Positions 22,678 to 34,896 of a stretch of DNA of 64,000 bases are shown piece after piece (position 1 is the first letter of the stretch; each line of letters begins with the position of its first letter). The notes under the pieces were generated by a model. It saw only the letters and a list, made by a program, of their open reading frames with translations. It had not been told where the DNA came from and did not search any database. This DNA is from Pyrenochaeta sp. MPI-SDFR-AT-0127 (Eukaryota; Ascomycota; Dothideomycetes; Pleosporales; Cucurbitariaceae), in assembly GCA_020747015.1 (NCBI GenBank), contig JAGTJM010000088.1, forward strand, positions 1 to 64,000, read 5' to 3'. The translations under genes and the position numbers were made by a program.

Positions 22678-23601
22678 ATGTCGACCGATCCTCGACTACG
22701 GGCGAGGCAACAGCAGCCGGTCCTTGCACCTGCGCCTGCACCCGCGCCTCCTCCACCTCCACCACCGCCAGCCGAATCCCAGCCCAAGGCCACGGGCGGC
22801 GCCAATGATGCTCACGCCGAAGCCAACATGGTCGCTGATGACAAATTCAAGCTCAAGTTCTGCACCGTGTGTGCCAGTAACCAGAACCGGTATGTCCAAT
22901 GTCAACCCTGACCTCACTTGTGTCACGTGCTAAACTGGCCTAGCTCCATGGAAGCACATCTCCAGCTCGCCTCCGCTCACCTCCCAACAATCTCCTTTGG
23001 CACAGGCTCTCTCGTGCGCCTTCCCGGCCCAACTGCGCATCAGCCAAACGTCTACCACTTCAACAGCACCACCTATCGCGCCATTCACGATGAGCTTGCC
23101 GAACAGAACACGGCCCTTTACACCCACAATGGCCTGCTGAACATGCTGGGCCGCAATCTCAACATCAAGGGCTTCCCCGAACGCTTTCAGGACTGGGTCC
23201 CTGGCAAACCGCGCCTCGACCACGGCGAAGACAAAGGCTTCCAAGGCACCGAGTCTGGCGTTGTCGACGTTGTCATTACCTGCGAAGAGCGCTGCTTTGA
23301 TGCTGTCCTCGAAGACTTGCATAATAAAGGTGGCAAGTTGAACCGTCCTGTCCATGTCTTCAACGTGGACATCAAGGACAACCATGAAGAGGCTCTTGTT
23401 GGCGGCAAAGCCATCCTTGATCTTGCCCTCAGCTTGAACGAGGCTGCAGGACAGGAGAGGGATGCTCTTGGTGAGAGTGGTTGGGAAGCTGGTGGAGGAG
23501 CCGCTCGATCAGGATTCGATGAGCGCGTTCCTGACATACTAGCTACTTGGCAAGAGAGATGGCCCAACATGCCTGCCCTGTGGAGTTTGGCTTGGGTCTA
23601 A
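22678..23601 (+). CDS. SSU72: RNA polymerase II CTD phosphatase Ssu72
   Basis: Removes phosphate from Ser5/Ser7 of the RNA polymerase II C-terminal domain and works with the cleavage and polyadenylation factor in the nucleus. Two exons, 22678-22889 and 22944-23601, join in frame to 289 residues. The active site VCASNQNRSMEAH (Cys65, Arg71) spans the 54-nt intron, which splits the catalytic Arg codon. Further family blocks are FGTGSLVRLPGP, PNVYHFNSTTY and the late ITCEERCFDAVLEDL. The N-terminal ~50 residues are a Pro/Ala-rich extension including a run of Pro. The core family is about 200 residues, so the extra length comes from this and an Ala/Gly-rich insert near residue 240. An upstream in-frame Met-like start at 22591 is less likely. 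Confidence 0.95.
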
Positions 23602-23899
23602 CTCTAGTCTTTGCCTTTGTTTGATCCGTACTATTTCTTTTTTTTCCTAAACATATCTTGATACCCAGTTGGCATAGCGAGGCGTTTGATTTGCTATATG
23701 AATTACCGGATGACATGAGATCAAAATCCAATTTTACAATCACTCTTGACTTGACCATTCTTGTTCATTCGCTGAGACTACACTTTGACCGAAACAGATC
23801 AATTCAAGGCACCGTATCGGTCGCTCTTGTAAATGCACACTTGTATACATTCTGCATGTAATGCCTCCTCGTCTGTGGCTCCAACTACTTTGTTCCCAT

Positions 23900-25024
23900 C
23901 TACAAGCTACCAATGTCCATGACACTCAGCTGCACTTTGTTCGTCGTGCTTGGCGGCAGCTGTCCTCCGCCCATAATCAACAATTTTGTGGGATCGTTCA
24001 AAACTCGCAAATGGCGTGTATAGTGACTCGCCTCTGGTGTCTCAATCTTGGTCCATGGTCCCTCACCAAGGCCCTTGTTGATGAACACCTGTGTTCCGCT
24101 GTGCGCACTGACAATAATGGTGCCATTTGCACCACCCACAGAACTCCAGACAACGTACGGCGAGCCGTTGGGAATAGTGCCGTCACTTGCCTTGAGCGAG
24201 ATGCCCGTTGCAGGGCCAAACTTCTCCGGGTCGGACACAATTTTGTAGTAGACGGGGAACTTGTACGAGTTGGGGAACGCAGGGCCTCCACCGTACTCGT
24301 AGGCCATGAAATACTTTCCATTCGGCAGCAGCGCAACGGTTGGCATACCCGGTCGGTCCGTGTATGTTGGGTAGGCGACGTCATCAATCACAGGTCCCCA
24401 TGTCTTCAAGTCTGTAGTTGTTTGATGCACCATCTTTTGCCCGTGCGTCGCATTATCACGCTGATCCGAGTAGTAACAGATCAGTTTCTTCTTGTAGATC
24501 ATGAGGAAAGGCTCCCAGACTGGGGTCAGGCCATTATTGGGTCGTGCTTCACCGCCCGCTGCGATGTGGGAGACAAATTTCCACGTCAGCCCTCTGTCAG
24601 TGGAGGCGTAGAGTTCGATCTGCGTCTTGGACAGGTCTGTGGGGATGGACGAGCCGGAGAGCAGTACGGTGCCAGCCTTGTAGCCGGCAAAGTCCGAGGG
24701 CAAAATGTACAGGAATGGTTGGTATCGCAAACCCCATTTTTGTTGTGTATCGTGGACACGAGAAATCTCGTTCCAGCTATACCCTCCATCTGTGGAGCGA
24801 TAGATTGGGAAGTATACCTGAGGAGGTTCAGGTGAATAGTTCTCCCATGTTGCAAGGAGGCTGCCGTCGGCGAATTGCGCAGAGCGAGCGTAGAGTACGC
24901 GAGGGTCAGTGTAATTTGATGGTGGGGTGAAGATGACCCGACGCGAAAAAGTAGACGGGGCCTGCTGCTGCGGCAAAGCAGAGACGACGGAGACGAGAGA
25001 GACGAAGAGCGTAGAGAGTCTCAT
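23900..25024 (-). CDS. Secreted exo-arabinanase-like glycoside hydrolase (GH93 / sialidase fold)
   Basis: A single exon of 374 residues beginning with a signal peptide, MRLSTLFVSLVSVVSALP. An in-frame Met lies 25 codons further upstream, but the signal peptide makes 25024 the better start. The body looks like a six-bladed beta-propeller: Asp-box-like turns are YRSTDGGYSWNEI and YASTDRGLTWKF, with FTPPSNYTDPRVLYAR near the N-terminus. This pattern fits GH93 exo-1,5-alpha-L-arabinanases of ascomycetes, which release arabinobiose from arabinan. It also resembles sialidases, but the start pattern favours GH93. Several N-glycosylation sequons are present. It sits at one end of a run of plant-wall enzyme genes. 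Confidence 0.8.
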   Translation of the reverse strand: MRLSTLFVSLVSVVSALPQQQAPSTFSRRVIFTPPSNYTDPRVLYARSAQFADGSLLATWENYSPEPPQVYFPIYRSTDGGYSWNEISRVHDTQQKWGLRYQPFLYILPSDFAGYKAGTVLLSGSSIPTDLSKTQIELYASTDRGLTWKFVSHIAAGGEARPNNGLTPVWEPFLMIYKKKLICYYSDQRDNATHGQKMVHQTTTDLKTWGPVIDDVAYPTYTDRPGMPTVALLPNGKYFMAYEYGGGPAFPNSYKFPVYYKIVSDPEKFGPATGISLKASDGTIPNGSPYVVWSSVGGANGTIIVSAHSGTQVFINKGLGEGPWTKIETPEASHYTRHLRVLNDPTKLLIMGGGQLPPSTTNKVQLSVMDIGSL

Positions 25025-26054
25025 CTTGAACAATGGCCGATGATGCTGGAAGGGACAATGACTTTGACAGGCAGTCAGACTATAAAGAAAACACGGCAAT
25101 TATACTAAACGGATCATGACCGAATGTTCGGTCCTGGGTTAGCTAGTCCCTAGGATGTATCCCAGGTAGTTGTCAGGACAAGACTTGGACTTATTTGTGT
25201 ATTACCCTTCACGATACACCCGCACGACTATCATTTGCGGAGAATCTCGACGCCGCATGCTAGAGTGATTGTGGAGATCAACGATCTTCAGATTTGCGGG
25301 GGACCGGTAGCATCAATACCCCGAGAGACCGTGCTAATGTAGCCATATTGAGTTTTCCCGGGCAAAGACCACTCGGCCAAACGGCCGAGGTGCGGAGGGA
25401 CACGGCCAAAGCAGAAGGTCGGACGGCGTGCAAGAGCATATGAAGATGTATTGTCCGGCCGGCTCGTCACTGGGTGGCGCGAGGCCGAAGCATGCTCTCG
25501 TGATAGTCTGGCCTGGTGTTTGTTGTTGGTGTTTGTTGTTGATGTATGACGCAACAACATGTGAGTGCGGGAAGGAACAAGCCTTTGGGACGCCATTCTC
25601 GCTACGTAGAGCCAGCCACCAACTGTATCCTAACCTCACGCCCGCGCATACTCGTCGTCTGTATCGCTTGCAAAAGCCTTGCCTATGATTCACCTGTACA
25701 TAGATTGACGTCTGTCGACGCATGGTCCCCTTTGGTTGCGATGCTAGCCACTCCCTCTTGAGCTATGCCATGCCACCTCCACCGTTGGAGAGCAATCCAC
25801 ACATTGGCATGCAACCAAAGATGAGGCGTCCTGCGCTTACCGTTCAAACCGCGTTCGGCTGATCCCCATATGGCCAATCAGCGACTGAGCACTGCCATTC
25901 CTATGCAGGTTGGCCGTGGCAGTGCGCGCAACGCCTGCGCATGCTGCGCCCATCACCAATCTGTCCAACAACAGCTGACTGCAGCCTGGACAGCCAAAAT
26001 CAACATGTCGCCCACTTCAGCTTTCCTAAGGCAACATTCTCTCCATCGCGCTGC
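25025..26054. other. Intergenic
   Basis: Promoter side of the GH93 gene and of the downstream membrane-protein gene. It contains a 13-bp tandem duplication, ggtgtttgttgtt, at 25515-25527 and 25528-25540. No gene was recognised. Confidence 0.55.
25515..25540. repeat. Two tandem copies of a 13-bp unit
   Basis: ggtgtttgttgtt occurs twice head to tail without mismatch. Low-complexity GT-rich sequence. Confidence 0.85.
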
Positions 26055-29000
26055 ATGGAACATGCGAATATGGTAGGCGTGCTTTCTGCACCTCTCCAGA
26101 CACAGAACGCCCATCACTACACGAGGCTATGGTGAAGCTGAAAATGGCCGAGCCTCGCCATTGCTGGATAGTATTGCTGACTAGCACGACGCAATAGGCT
26201 TCAACCTTGACTTCTCCTGTGCCTTTGCGCTTCGGCCAAGGTCAGCAGACGAGTAATGAATTCCGTTCAACCGAACAAGACCGCAAAACACCTCTGCCCC
26301 AGTACGAAAAGACCGAATCCGTGCCTTTTACATTAAATCTTCAGGAGGACCTACGCAATCCTGGTCAATTCCAGCTTGTCGTTAACATCACCCCAAAACA
26401 TGCTTCGGCAAATGAAATCACTTTGAGCCATGCAACCACGAATGCCGGACTCTTATCAGCCAAAGACGCCCCAACGTCGGCTCCAGAAATGCCAGTCCTG
26501 TACCAGACGCAGCAATCTAGCCCAACCTCTAGCCCTGTTCAAGATAAGCATGGTTGGTCAGATCTGGATGCTGTCCATCCTGAATTTCTTCGAAAAGTCG
26601 TACCCGATTGGAATGTCACTTTCTCGCGGAGCGATTCTACGGCCTCTACGCAGTCGAAGAAATTGGCTGATATAAAGGCCAGGATCAAGAAAAGGGGGAA
26701 AGGGTATGTGGTACGACTACTAAAGGGATCTACAGCGGACCCGAACGAGGTCGCTGAGGTTGACCTGGGTCAACGAGACAACGCAGCGAACGACCATGCA
26801 ACTCACGAACTTGATTCCTCGCATTTGCGCGCTGAGCTTGACTCCACTCAAACCATGATTGCCCCAGCAAGCGAGAGTGTCATAAAGTCTCCGAATGTGT
26901 ACGAAATCGGAACTTCCAATGAGCCCGGTGTATCACGACTGCAGTCTTCCGCCCCCTCGAGAGGCTCGCCAATCGATGTTTCATCTTGCAGACCGGCTGC
27001 TGGAAATAGAGCATCGATTGCCTTGATAGCCGAAGAAAGTCTGAGTGAAGCTGAAACTCTAATATCAGATGTTCGCTCAATCAGTGGGCAGCTCGATGAA
27101 GATCAGTCAGATCTAGAATCAATATTCACGCGCCAGTTTACGTTTCCCACTCGGACATACTCCACATCTAGCATTATGAGAACACCAACCCGCGGTTTAT
27201 CAGTTGTTGGACCCGTGCGGCGGGTGGAGAAGTCCAAACATATTCGGGCCAAGAGTGGATCAGTCTGCGTGGAGCTTAAACGTTCTGATGCTCGCAAGTC
27301 AGTCAAAGGTCATTCTCCGCGTAATTCACCATCCCAATCGACCACTGAGGCCTCATTCAGAGTTAAGGAGCATTGTACCGATCTATTCACGAAGGGCGAA
27401 TATGCCCGACCAACACTTGATCACTCGAATGAACACAGTCTTTCACCGAATGACATTAGTATACGGCAACATACAACACGAAATGTAAACTTTGGCAAGC
27501 CACGACGTCTGCGTCGGTTGTCAGCAGAAGATCTACATGACTCTTTGGGACCAAAGGCCAAGCTGCGGCTGCAAACGAATGTTCCGCGACCCAAATCTAC
27601 AAATGCGTCGCCAGTCACGCGACGACACAAATCACTGAGGCCGCTCCGAAGAGTGCCATCGTCGTCCTCAGTCAGTTCCATGGATAACCTCGAGCGACAG
27701 CAGCGGTCCCCAGAATGGTCTGAAGTTGATCCCTCGGATGAACTACGCGAAGCTCTGGGAAAGGCGTTCAAGTCTGTAGCTGAAATTGATACTGACGGTG
27801 AAGAGTCTCCCAAAGCCCATTCACGACCACAGATAGTGGAGCCCGAATATCAAGGTCACATTGGCGAGATACCGCTTCCTTCCGAGATTGAGATCCGAAC
27901 TATTCCTCTCGGCCTAAGAAGTCCCACGTTGAAGTTTTGTGGTCTTGCAATTAGTGCCTTATCCGAAAAACTTCACGATGGTTTCAAATTACTACGGAGC
28001 ATGTACGGCGCCGAGCCACCTGTGGGAGCCGGTCAGGTCCGTGTTCGATGGACATGTGTAAGCTAATCGCTTCCTTCCACTCATCAATACACTGAACGGT
28101 GCTAGTCATGTGGCGAAGCTTTGTACGACGATTTCGTTGAAAAGCGGCCAAACGCTGCTCGACTGCTGGAGGCTTACCTCAATCGCCCTAGAACTCACAC
28201 CCCAAAACGCCCCACAAGTCATAGTAGCACAGCATCATCCATGACCTCCATCTTTGATGCATCTAGTCGGGCATCTACTCTAACGACTCCTTCGTCCACC
28301 TACGGTGGTTCATCATCCTGGAACAAGAACTTTGACTCTTCCAAATACAGTCCAACGCGCCTAAGGACTAATAGCTCATTCAGTGTTGGAATGCCTACAT
28401 ATCCAGAGGAGTCATGGCTTCTGACGTGTGCAAATGAGGGTAGGCTTACTCCAAAGATCGTGCACCTCGACATGAATGAGAGTCGAATAAAGAGTGATAA
28501 AGATCTCGCGCTTGCGTTACGTGAACACTATGATCACCTCAATCATCGTTGGTTTAATTGGGCTCGCTTGCGTGGCCTCACAAGTCTCGAATTCGCTCAG
28601 TTTGAAGTACATCGAAACCGTTTCGCTGATATACGCGCTACACCATCTATGCCTCCGAGATCTACAGCCTCTTCAACTTCAGTAACTGATCTAGAAAAGC
28701 ATCAGTCTCCTTCTCAACACCCCTATACCTTTGAGCCTGTCGATCTTCTTCCTCCTGTTGGCAGTAAGTAGCATATATGATAGTTGCGTGTAAGACGCCC
28801 ACTGACTTTATCCCTACTTTGATAGGTACATACCTACTTCACTTATTCAAGCATCCGAGCGACTACGACGGGGAAATGATCACGTACCTTCGCAGTCCGA
28901 AAAGACGAGCCCGGTTGGAATTCGGCATGGGATGGGGTATACATCTGGTAGAAGGCTTTCTGGCGCAACGGGTGTGGACCGTCATTATGAGTATCTGTGG

Positions 29001-29133
29001 ATTGGCCAGTGCGGCATTCGCGGTAATGTGGACCATCAGAAAGGACGATGTACAGGGCGCATTTGGTGTCGCTCAATGGGTGTTGGGAATTGCAGCACTT
29101 CTAGTGGGTGGGCTGCAAGCGTGGTTGGAATAG
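26055..29133 (+). CDS. Large fungal membrane protein of unknown function
   Basis: Four exons, 26055-26072, 26198-28057, 28106-28763 and 28826-29133, join in frame to 947 residues. The first ~600 residues are disordered, Ser/Arg-rich and basic. Then comes a conserved-looking block: RVRWTCSCGEALYDDFVEKR (CxC motif, split by an intron), a Ser/Thr linker, and CANEGRLTPKIVHLDMNESR leading into a charged helical part. The C-terminus has two membrane segments, VWTVIMSICGLASAAFAVMW and a second near GIAALLVGGLQAWLE. I recognise the architecture as a recurrent filamentous-fungus protein without a known job. The short first exon is uncertain: an in-frame Met upstream at 25941 is also possible, and no ATG lies at the start of exon 2. 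Confidence 0.7.
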
Positions 29134-29960
29134 GATGGGATTGCAAGCACACCGCCAAATTGTTCATTTCTCAGTCTCGAATGCACAAATCGCATCCTTA
29201 GTACCACATGTGCGGCCTTTTGAGCATGTTCCTCATCTCTCATCTCAAAGCTCGACATCTGGACGTCATCAGAGCGAAATACGACCGGATCAGCGTATAA
29301 AGGGAACCTGCACCCCGCGTGTTTACCAAGAAATTCCTCAACCTTTACAGGTCGAAACGCGAGTTCACTTCCCTCAGGCATGGCTCATGTTTCCACGTCT
29401 CCATCCCTGCTTCTGAATGTATGAGCTCAGACCAAATGTTGTTTGTGCAGAGTTGGAAAAGCAAGGAACATTCACAGAGCCCCAGGGGCAACGTCCGTAA
29501 ACACCAAAGGAATAAAGAGGGGGGCAATAGCGCACAGTCCTCCGGCAACAAAGCCCATGAGTGTCGATAGCATTCCACCATCTTACCTTCCGCTGCCCTC
29601 ATCCGTCGAGCCCAGGTTCCAACCTCCGATTATCCGTTCCCTGAATTTGGAGCCGGACATTGTCCTGCAAGCCGCACCAGATCTAGATCACGGTTTGCAC
29701 GCTATTGGCGGAAGATTGCCCGTTTCATGTTTGAAACGAGGCTGGCACCCCTGACTAACCAAAAGTCAGCGTCCCGAACTCATCAGACCCACACCATCTA
29801 ACTGTGCTTGAGTACATGGCCGTCCCGATCGCGAGTCGAGTATGTGGAGTGAGATGCTTGAAATTGTTTATGCAAAACGAGATTGCGTGCGGCGCGCGCT
29901 GGATTGAGGATTGTGCTGAGCCGTCCTGAGCGTTGCGTTTGATCACGGCCAGCGTTGTGT

Positions 29961-29974
29961 TTGATCATGATCAA
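29961..29974. repeat. 14-bp perfect palindrome
   Basis: ttgatcatgatcaa equals its own reverse complement. An imperfect copy of its left flank, gcgttgcgtttgatca, lies just upstream, so the area looks locally duplicated. Function unknown. Confidence 0.8.
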
Positions 29975-30221
29975 GGCCAGATTATTAATTACTGGCTGTC
30001 TGTTCTCCCTTGCTGTTGCGTTTGCATAAACACCAACCCCGATAGCTTCATAATTTCACGTCAGCGCATCTATCAGAGCAGAAACTAAACATTTGACAGG
30101 CGCCACACGCAATGCGGCGCTCTCGGCGTCTGTTTGACAGAAACAACTAGCATCTTGGCGGACGTCAACGGGCAGGGCACATTACCAGGACTTTCGGGAT
30201 GCACGTTTCATGCGGGTCCGC

Positions 30222-30227
30222 TTAGCC
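30222..30227 (-). promoter_or_regulatory. GGCTAA motif (XlnR/Xyr1-type site)
   Basis: ttagcc on the plus strand reads GGCTAA on the minus strand, the known binding core of the XlnR/Xyr1 cellulase and xylanase activator. It lies about 560 bp upstream of the AA9 start. A six-base match can occur by chance. Confidence 0.3.
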
Positions 30228-30531
30228 AGATGGCGACTACGACGACGACGCCATCGTCCGCCACGTGCGATTCATGAGAGAGATAGAAGCGTATGATCTG
30301 TACTGAGTGAAGTAGATGACATCCTGGAACGGGTTTTCGTTTCCGAATATTCGTCTAAACGCCCAGCCTGCAGGCTTGGAACAATCCTTAGATCCTGCCA
30401 ATATCGCTTGTTCGTCCGAAAATGGTAACAGGCGAGAAAACCATGAGTTGGGGTTGACGTTGTTGCTTCGTTTTTGCGCGCGGCATGAGCCATTGTCCTG
30501 GGCTCTCATTAGTGGTGGCTGTCTAATATGA

Positions 30532-30563
30532 GTGGGGCAGGAAAGAGGCTGCTTAAATAAATA
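30532..30563 (+). promoter_or_regulatory. CreA-type site and TATA-like box of the AA9 gene
   Basis: gtgggg at 30532-30537 fits the SYGGRG core bound by the carbon-catabolite repressor CreA. taaataaata at 30554-30563 is TATA-like and lies about 220 bp before the ATG. Both are matches by eye only. Confidence 0.35.
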
Positions 30564-30785
30564 GGTTGCGGTACCTCCCATACAGAATATCATCGCTACA
30601 GCTTCATTCTCCGGTTTACACCAGTTCATTCTTTTCAACCTTTTAGGTTCTCTTCATTCATTCCAAGTCCCTTCACTGTGTGAAGCCGGCAAGACACTCT
30701 TTCAACAACTCAACATTTGTTTCATCGAACATCTTCAACTCTCTCAACACCCTCTTTCCAAAGAACAACCCTCCAATTCATCAAC

Positions 30786-31909
30786 ATGTACAAGACTGTT
30801 GCTTCTCTTGGCGCCATCGCCGCTTTGGCTGCCACAGCTACCGCTCACGGTACCACCAACAGTGTCACCATTGACGGAGTCGAGACCACTGGTTTCCTCC
30901 TCGACTACTATTATGCCAAGATAAACAATGGTCAAATCCCTGAGCATATCGGTTGGTACGCAGAGAACCTCGACAACGGTTTCGTAGAGCCGAATGCATT
31001 CGGCACTGCCGACATCATCTGCCACAAGAACGCCAGCCCCGAGGGCTCCTCGGATACCCTGGCCAAGGTTGCTGCTGGTGGTACCGTCGAGTTCAACTGG
31101 GGTACCTGGCCCGAATCCCATGTTGGTCCTGTTATCACCTATGTTGCTCCCTACACAGGCGATATTGCCTCGGTCGCAAAGGAGTCCCTGAAGTGGACCA
31201 AGATCGATGCCGCTGGTTACGAGAACGGCCAGTGGGCTGGTAAGCATTGCGAATCCACCCCCCCTGATACAGTGATACTAACAATAGCATAGCCTCGAAG
31301 CTCATCGCCAACGGCAACTCGTGGCCCGTTACTGTCCCTGAGTCCCTCAAGGCAGGCAAGTACGTCTTCCGTCACGAGATCATCGCCCTCCACGGTGCTG
31401 GTTCCGCCAACGGCGCTCAGAACTACCCCCAGTGCGTGAACATTGAGGTTACTGGCTCCGGTACCGAGACCCCTGAGGGTGTTGTTGGAACGGCTCTCTA
31501 CACCGCCGATGAGGATGGCATCATATTCAACCCCTATGCCGCTACCATCACCTACAACATTCCCGGACCTGCGCTTTGGACTGGTGGCTCATCTGGTGGC
31601 TCTCCCACCACCCCTACCACCCCCGCTACCTCTGCTGCGCCCTCATCTGCTCCCAACGCCACTGCTTCGTCTGCTCCTTCAGTTCCTTCAGCTTCGGCAC
31701 CTGCCACACCTGTCGAGACCCCTGTTGAGGAGGACAACACTCCCGCCCCTTCAGCCAGTTCCGTTGCTGCCCCTGCTCCTTCTTCAGGTGCTGGTGGCTC
31801 TGATGATCTCCCTGCCGAGTTCACCATTGAGACTTTCATTGCTTGGCTCGAGGGTAAGGCCGCTGGATCTTCCAGCAAGGCCCGCCGCCATGCTCTCTCT
31901 CTCTTCTAG
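30786..31909 (+). CDS. AA9 lytic polysaccharide monooxygenase (LPMO, formerly GH61)
   Basis: A secreted copper enzyme that oxidatively breaks cellulose and related glucans. Two exons, 30786-31239 and 31293-31909, join in frame to 356 residues. The signal peptide MYKTVASLGAIAALAATATA ends before His21, which becomes the N-terminal His of the copper histidine brace. The second brace His lies in WPESHVGPVITYVA; the axial pocket has HEIIALHGAGSANGAQNYPQ with the expected Gln and Tyr. The intron has a tactaac branch site and two nearby AG acceptors; the second keeps the frame. After about residue 265 follows a Ser/Thr/Pro/Ala-rich tail without a CBM1, ending in a basic stretch. The cellobiose dehydrogenase gene, its usual redox partner, is the next gene. 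Confidence 0.92.
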
Positions 31910-34896
31910 ATGTCTTATCTCAAGGATTTGAATGAGAAACCAAGTCATGGCTGGTGGAAACGGCATGATATGATTGATGCTTCTTTGAGAGATTTTTTGG
32001 ATGTTGTTCGTTGGATACGAATGAGCCACTTTCTATTCTTTGTGTATAGTACACCTTTTTTGTAGCATAGCGCTTTGATCTGTAGAACTGCCATACAGTA
32101 CAGTTTTACATCTTTCCAACTTTCTCCATTCCTTGATGCTTGTGTGATCATGACCTCCTGTTCTGCGTTCACGCTCCATAATTGCCTTTAGGTAAATTTC
32201 TCCCTCACACGCGTACAGCTTTTCTTCACAGTGCATTCATGAACTTTCACGCCTAGGCCACTAATTAGATCTGTTCCTATGAACTTGTTGTGGCAGCATG
32301 GATTTACTTCATCGCCACCTAGACAATCTCGGCAAGTAGTTTTGAGCGGCCAGACATGTGAAACCTTTGGCTGGAAAGAGGGCTTATACCGTCTCGCATA
32401 AAAGCTTGTGGGATAAGCAACTATATAGCCCTCCATCTCAACTGCCATGCTTGGCCTGTAGTCTCTCGGGCGCCGCAGACACATTGCAGATAATAGTGTG
32501 TTTACTTTAATTACATACCGCGCCCTAGCCACAGGGTAGCATTGCATTCACAACGTCTTGGTGGTTGCAAAATCAACGATGACAGCCCGAAAAGATTGTC
32601 GTGCCACTTGTCGATCTTTCCATTGACAGTCACACGTTCCAGCTTGGACTTTTTTTCGTTCGGTTTTTACAGCTAGGCCTCAAGAGCCTCGTGGCATGTC
32701 TGTACTATTAATTTTACGCAGCCTGTCCATCCTAGAATGATCAACGCAGCTCAACAACGTGTCACTTGCGCGAGACTAATCGCACTATTTTTCATGCGGG
32801 ATTTCCCCAATAGACCGTATTCTGTGATTCCATAAGTCCCTCTAAATACTTATCAGCTATGGCAATTGCAAACACATCATATTTGAACAGAGGAACCTTC
32901 TGGCATTGTTTCGAAGAGCGCATCACCGTCGCATTAGCTGGAAAGATGTCAGTATTGCAAGAAACAAAACAGCAGTTAGGCGGGTAGCTAGCTTAGTATT
33001 CAGCTAATAGGATAGTTGTATTCAGTGTGCTGTATGTATGGCTTAGCGTAGACTGTATATAGAACCGTATCCCCTACATATGCAGCTGCCTGTAAAGTTG
33101 AGGTACAGCAGCGTTTCCAATTTCTTTTGGGTATGGTAGTATGCAATCGAAACTCACAATACGAAAATGCGTCGAAGAGATATTATGATCGAAATGCAGT
33201 GCTGGTGTCGTGTATAGCATTCGGCTTGTCGAGTGGCAAAGGTTAGAAAACGTACTCAACCTACGATCCGCGGCTACGATTAGCGTACATACACTTTGAC
33301 ATCCATGCAACTCTCTTGTTATTTTACAATCTCGATAGAAGGGCAGTGCCGTTAAAAGCCAACGCAGAAAAATCCCTCGCTTCTTTACAGCTGACGTGGT
33401 CGTCTCAAGGCGTTGCGTCTTGAAGTTGGGCTTTTACACTCTGGTCTGGATGAATAGAGTACGAGTCAGAGCGTATATCTGAAGACAGTTGAGAATTATA
33501 CCATGTCCAAACCAGTAACAGCGATGCCGACTCAGCGCCAGGTAAACCTTTGTATGTACACATCGTCCATCACGTCAGAAGGTGGCCTCGTTAGAAAGAA
33601 TCTCGAAATAATTGAGCATTGTCCTTCTTTTGTAATAAATTTGTTGAGAAGCTTGCAGGATCTCTCTTTCTTCTTTGTCTTCTGGGCGACTAGACGGTCC
33701 GCGAAAAGTGATAATGGCTGGCTGCTGCATAAATAATACTCCTTCTGTGAAAGCCCGTAATAGATGTGGCAGCATCAGAAGCCTGTGTGCATCTTGTGCG
33801 TTAGGTAATGTGAAGTTGCTATGTAGACATGAGAAAATGTAATACAAGATATTGGAATAAGACAATAAGAGAAAGTGGAGTGCTTTTGGTTAGCGTTTCA
33901 CTGTGAAAGGGGAAAATTAAATCCGAACGTGATGGGAGTAAAAGTCACAAGGTCAACCTACAGCTCTACTGGGGTACTCCGATCACGAAAAGTGTTTGGA
34001 TAGAATGATTCGGAGAATGATTACTATTTGAGGGAGCTGCGCAACGGAGATTCTACCAAATTATGTAGTTGTAAAGGGCCGACCACGATTCATGCAGGAA
34101 GTGAACGGCAACGGCAGATGGTTCGGAACCATAGTTCCAATCTGCCGAACAGGCACACTCGTGGTCTCGAAGATATGCTCATCTAGCCTTCTACATCGGT
34201 CTTTGAGGACAGTATAACGTTGCGAATTGCATCTTGTAGGACGAGCGCAGCCTAGAAGTTCTGCAAAGGTGGCGTTTGGCTGTTTCAATACTACTGGCAT
34301 TCATTACACGAAATGGTCATCGTAAAAAGGCACTGAACGGTTCACGAGCGGGTGCAGATGTGAAGCCAGTGAGTTTGTCGAGTAGCGCGTTTACGAAATA
34401 CGAACACGAAAGCGAATCCGATACAACAACTCTTTTGAGTAACATTCGTCCGGGTAAACAGATTGAAGGCGTTGCATGATGTTTCCGAATAAATACAATG
34501 GGGGGATCGCTGCCGGGTTAATGACGTTGGCTGCGACTCTAGCTTACATTGGCGCGATACACTATTGGTGTAGCAGAGTACACCCATCTTTCGTCCGTTT
34601 TCACGCCTACGATGCTGTTGATTTAGTAGACTAAAAAGCTTCTCAAAACAGCATTGCTCCATTCCCACATTGCGCATTCGGTCCTGATCCGCGAACGTAG
34701 GGCCATGGCAAGGCACATAATCTAGATTGTCAGGAGAGCCGATGCAAGTGCTGGGCAAGCTATGTACCGATATTGGAAGTAATAGAATGCTTGGCTGAAT
34801 GAATATATGATCGTGAGACCCTACGAACATTTGTTCTCCACCTCGCTCTGAAGTCACACTCACCTTCTACATTCTTTCCACTCTTTCTTCGTCAAG
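31910..34896. other. Intergenic between AA9 and CDH
   Basis: 3 kb without a recognisable gene. Moderately AT-rich from about 32700 to 34000. Open frames such as 34061-34300 and 34342-34863 on the minus strand show no known family. It carries the CDH promoter. Confidence 0.5.

Larger units (their letters stand above)
29134..30785. other. Intergenic, upstream of the AA9 gene
   Basis: No gene recognised; open frames on both strands are short. It includes a 14-bp palindrome at 29961-29974, and candidate regulatory sites for the AA9 gene listed separately. Confidence 0.55.

Noticed and set aside
34061..34300. Possible gene fragment between AA9 and CDH (minus strand, 79 codons)
   Set aside because: I could not link it to any family and found no supporting neighbouring exons.
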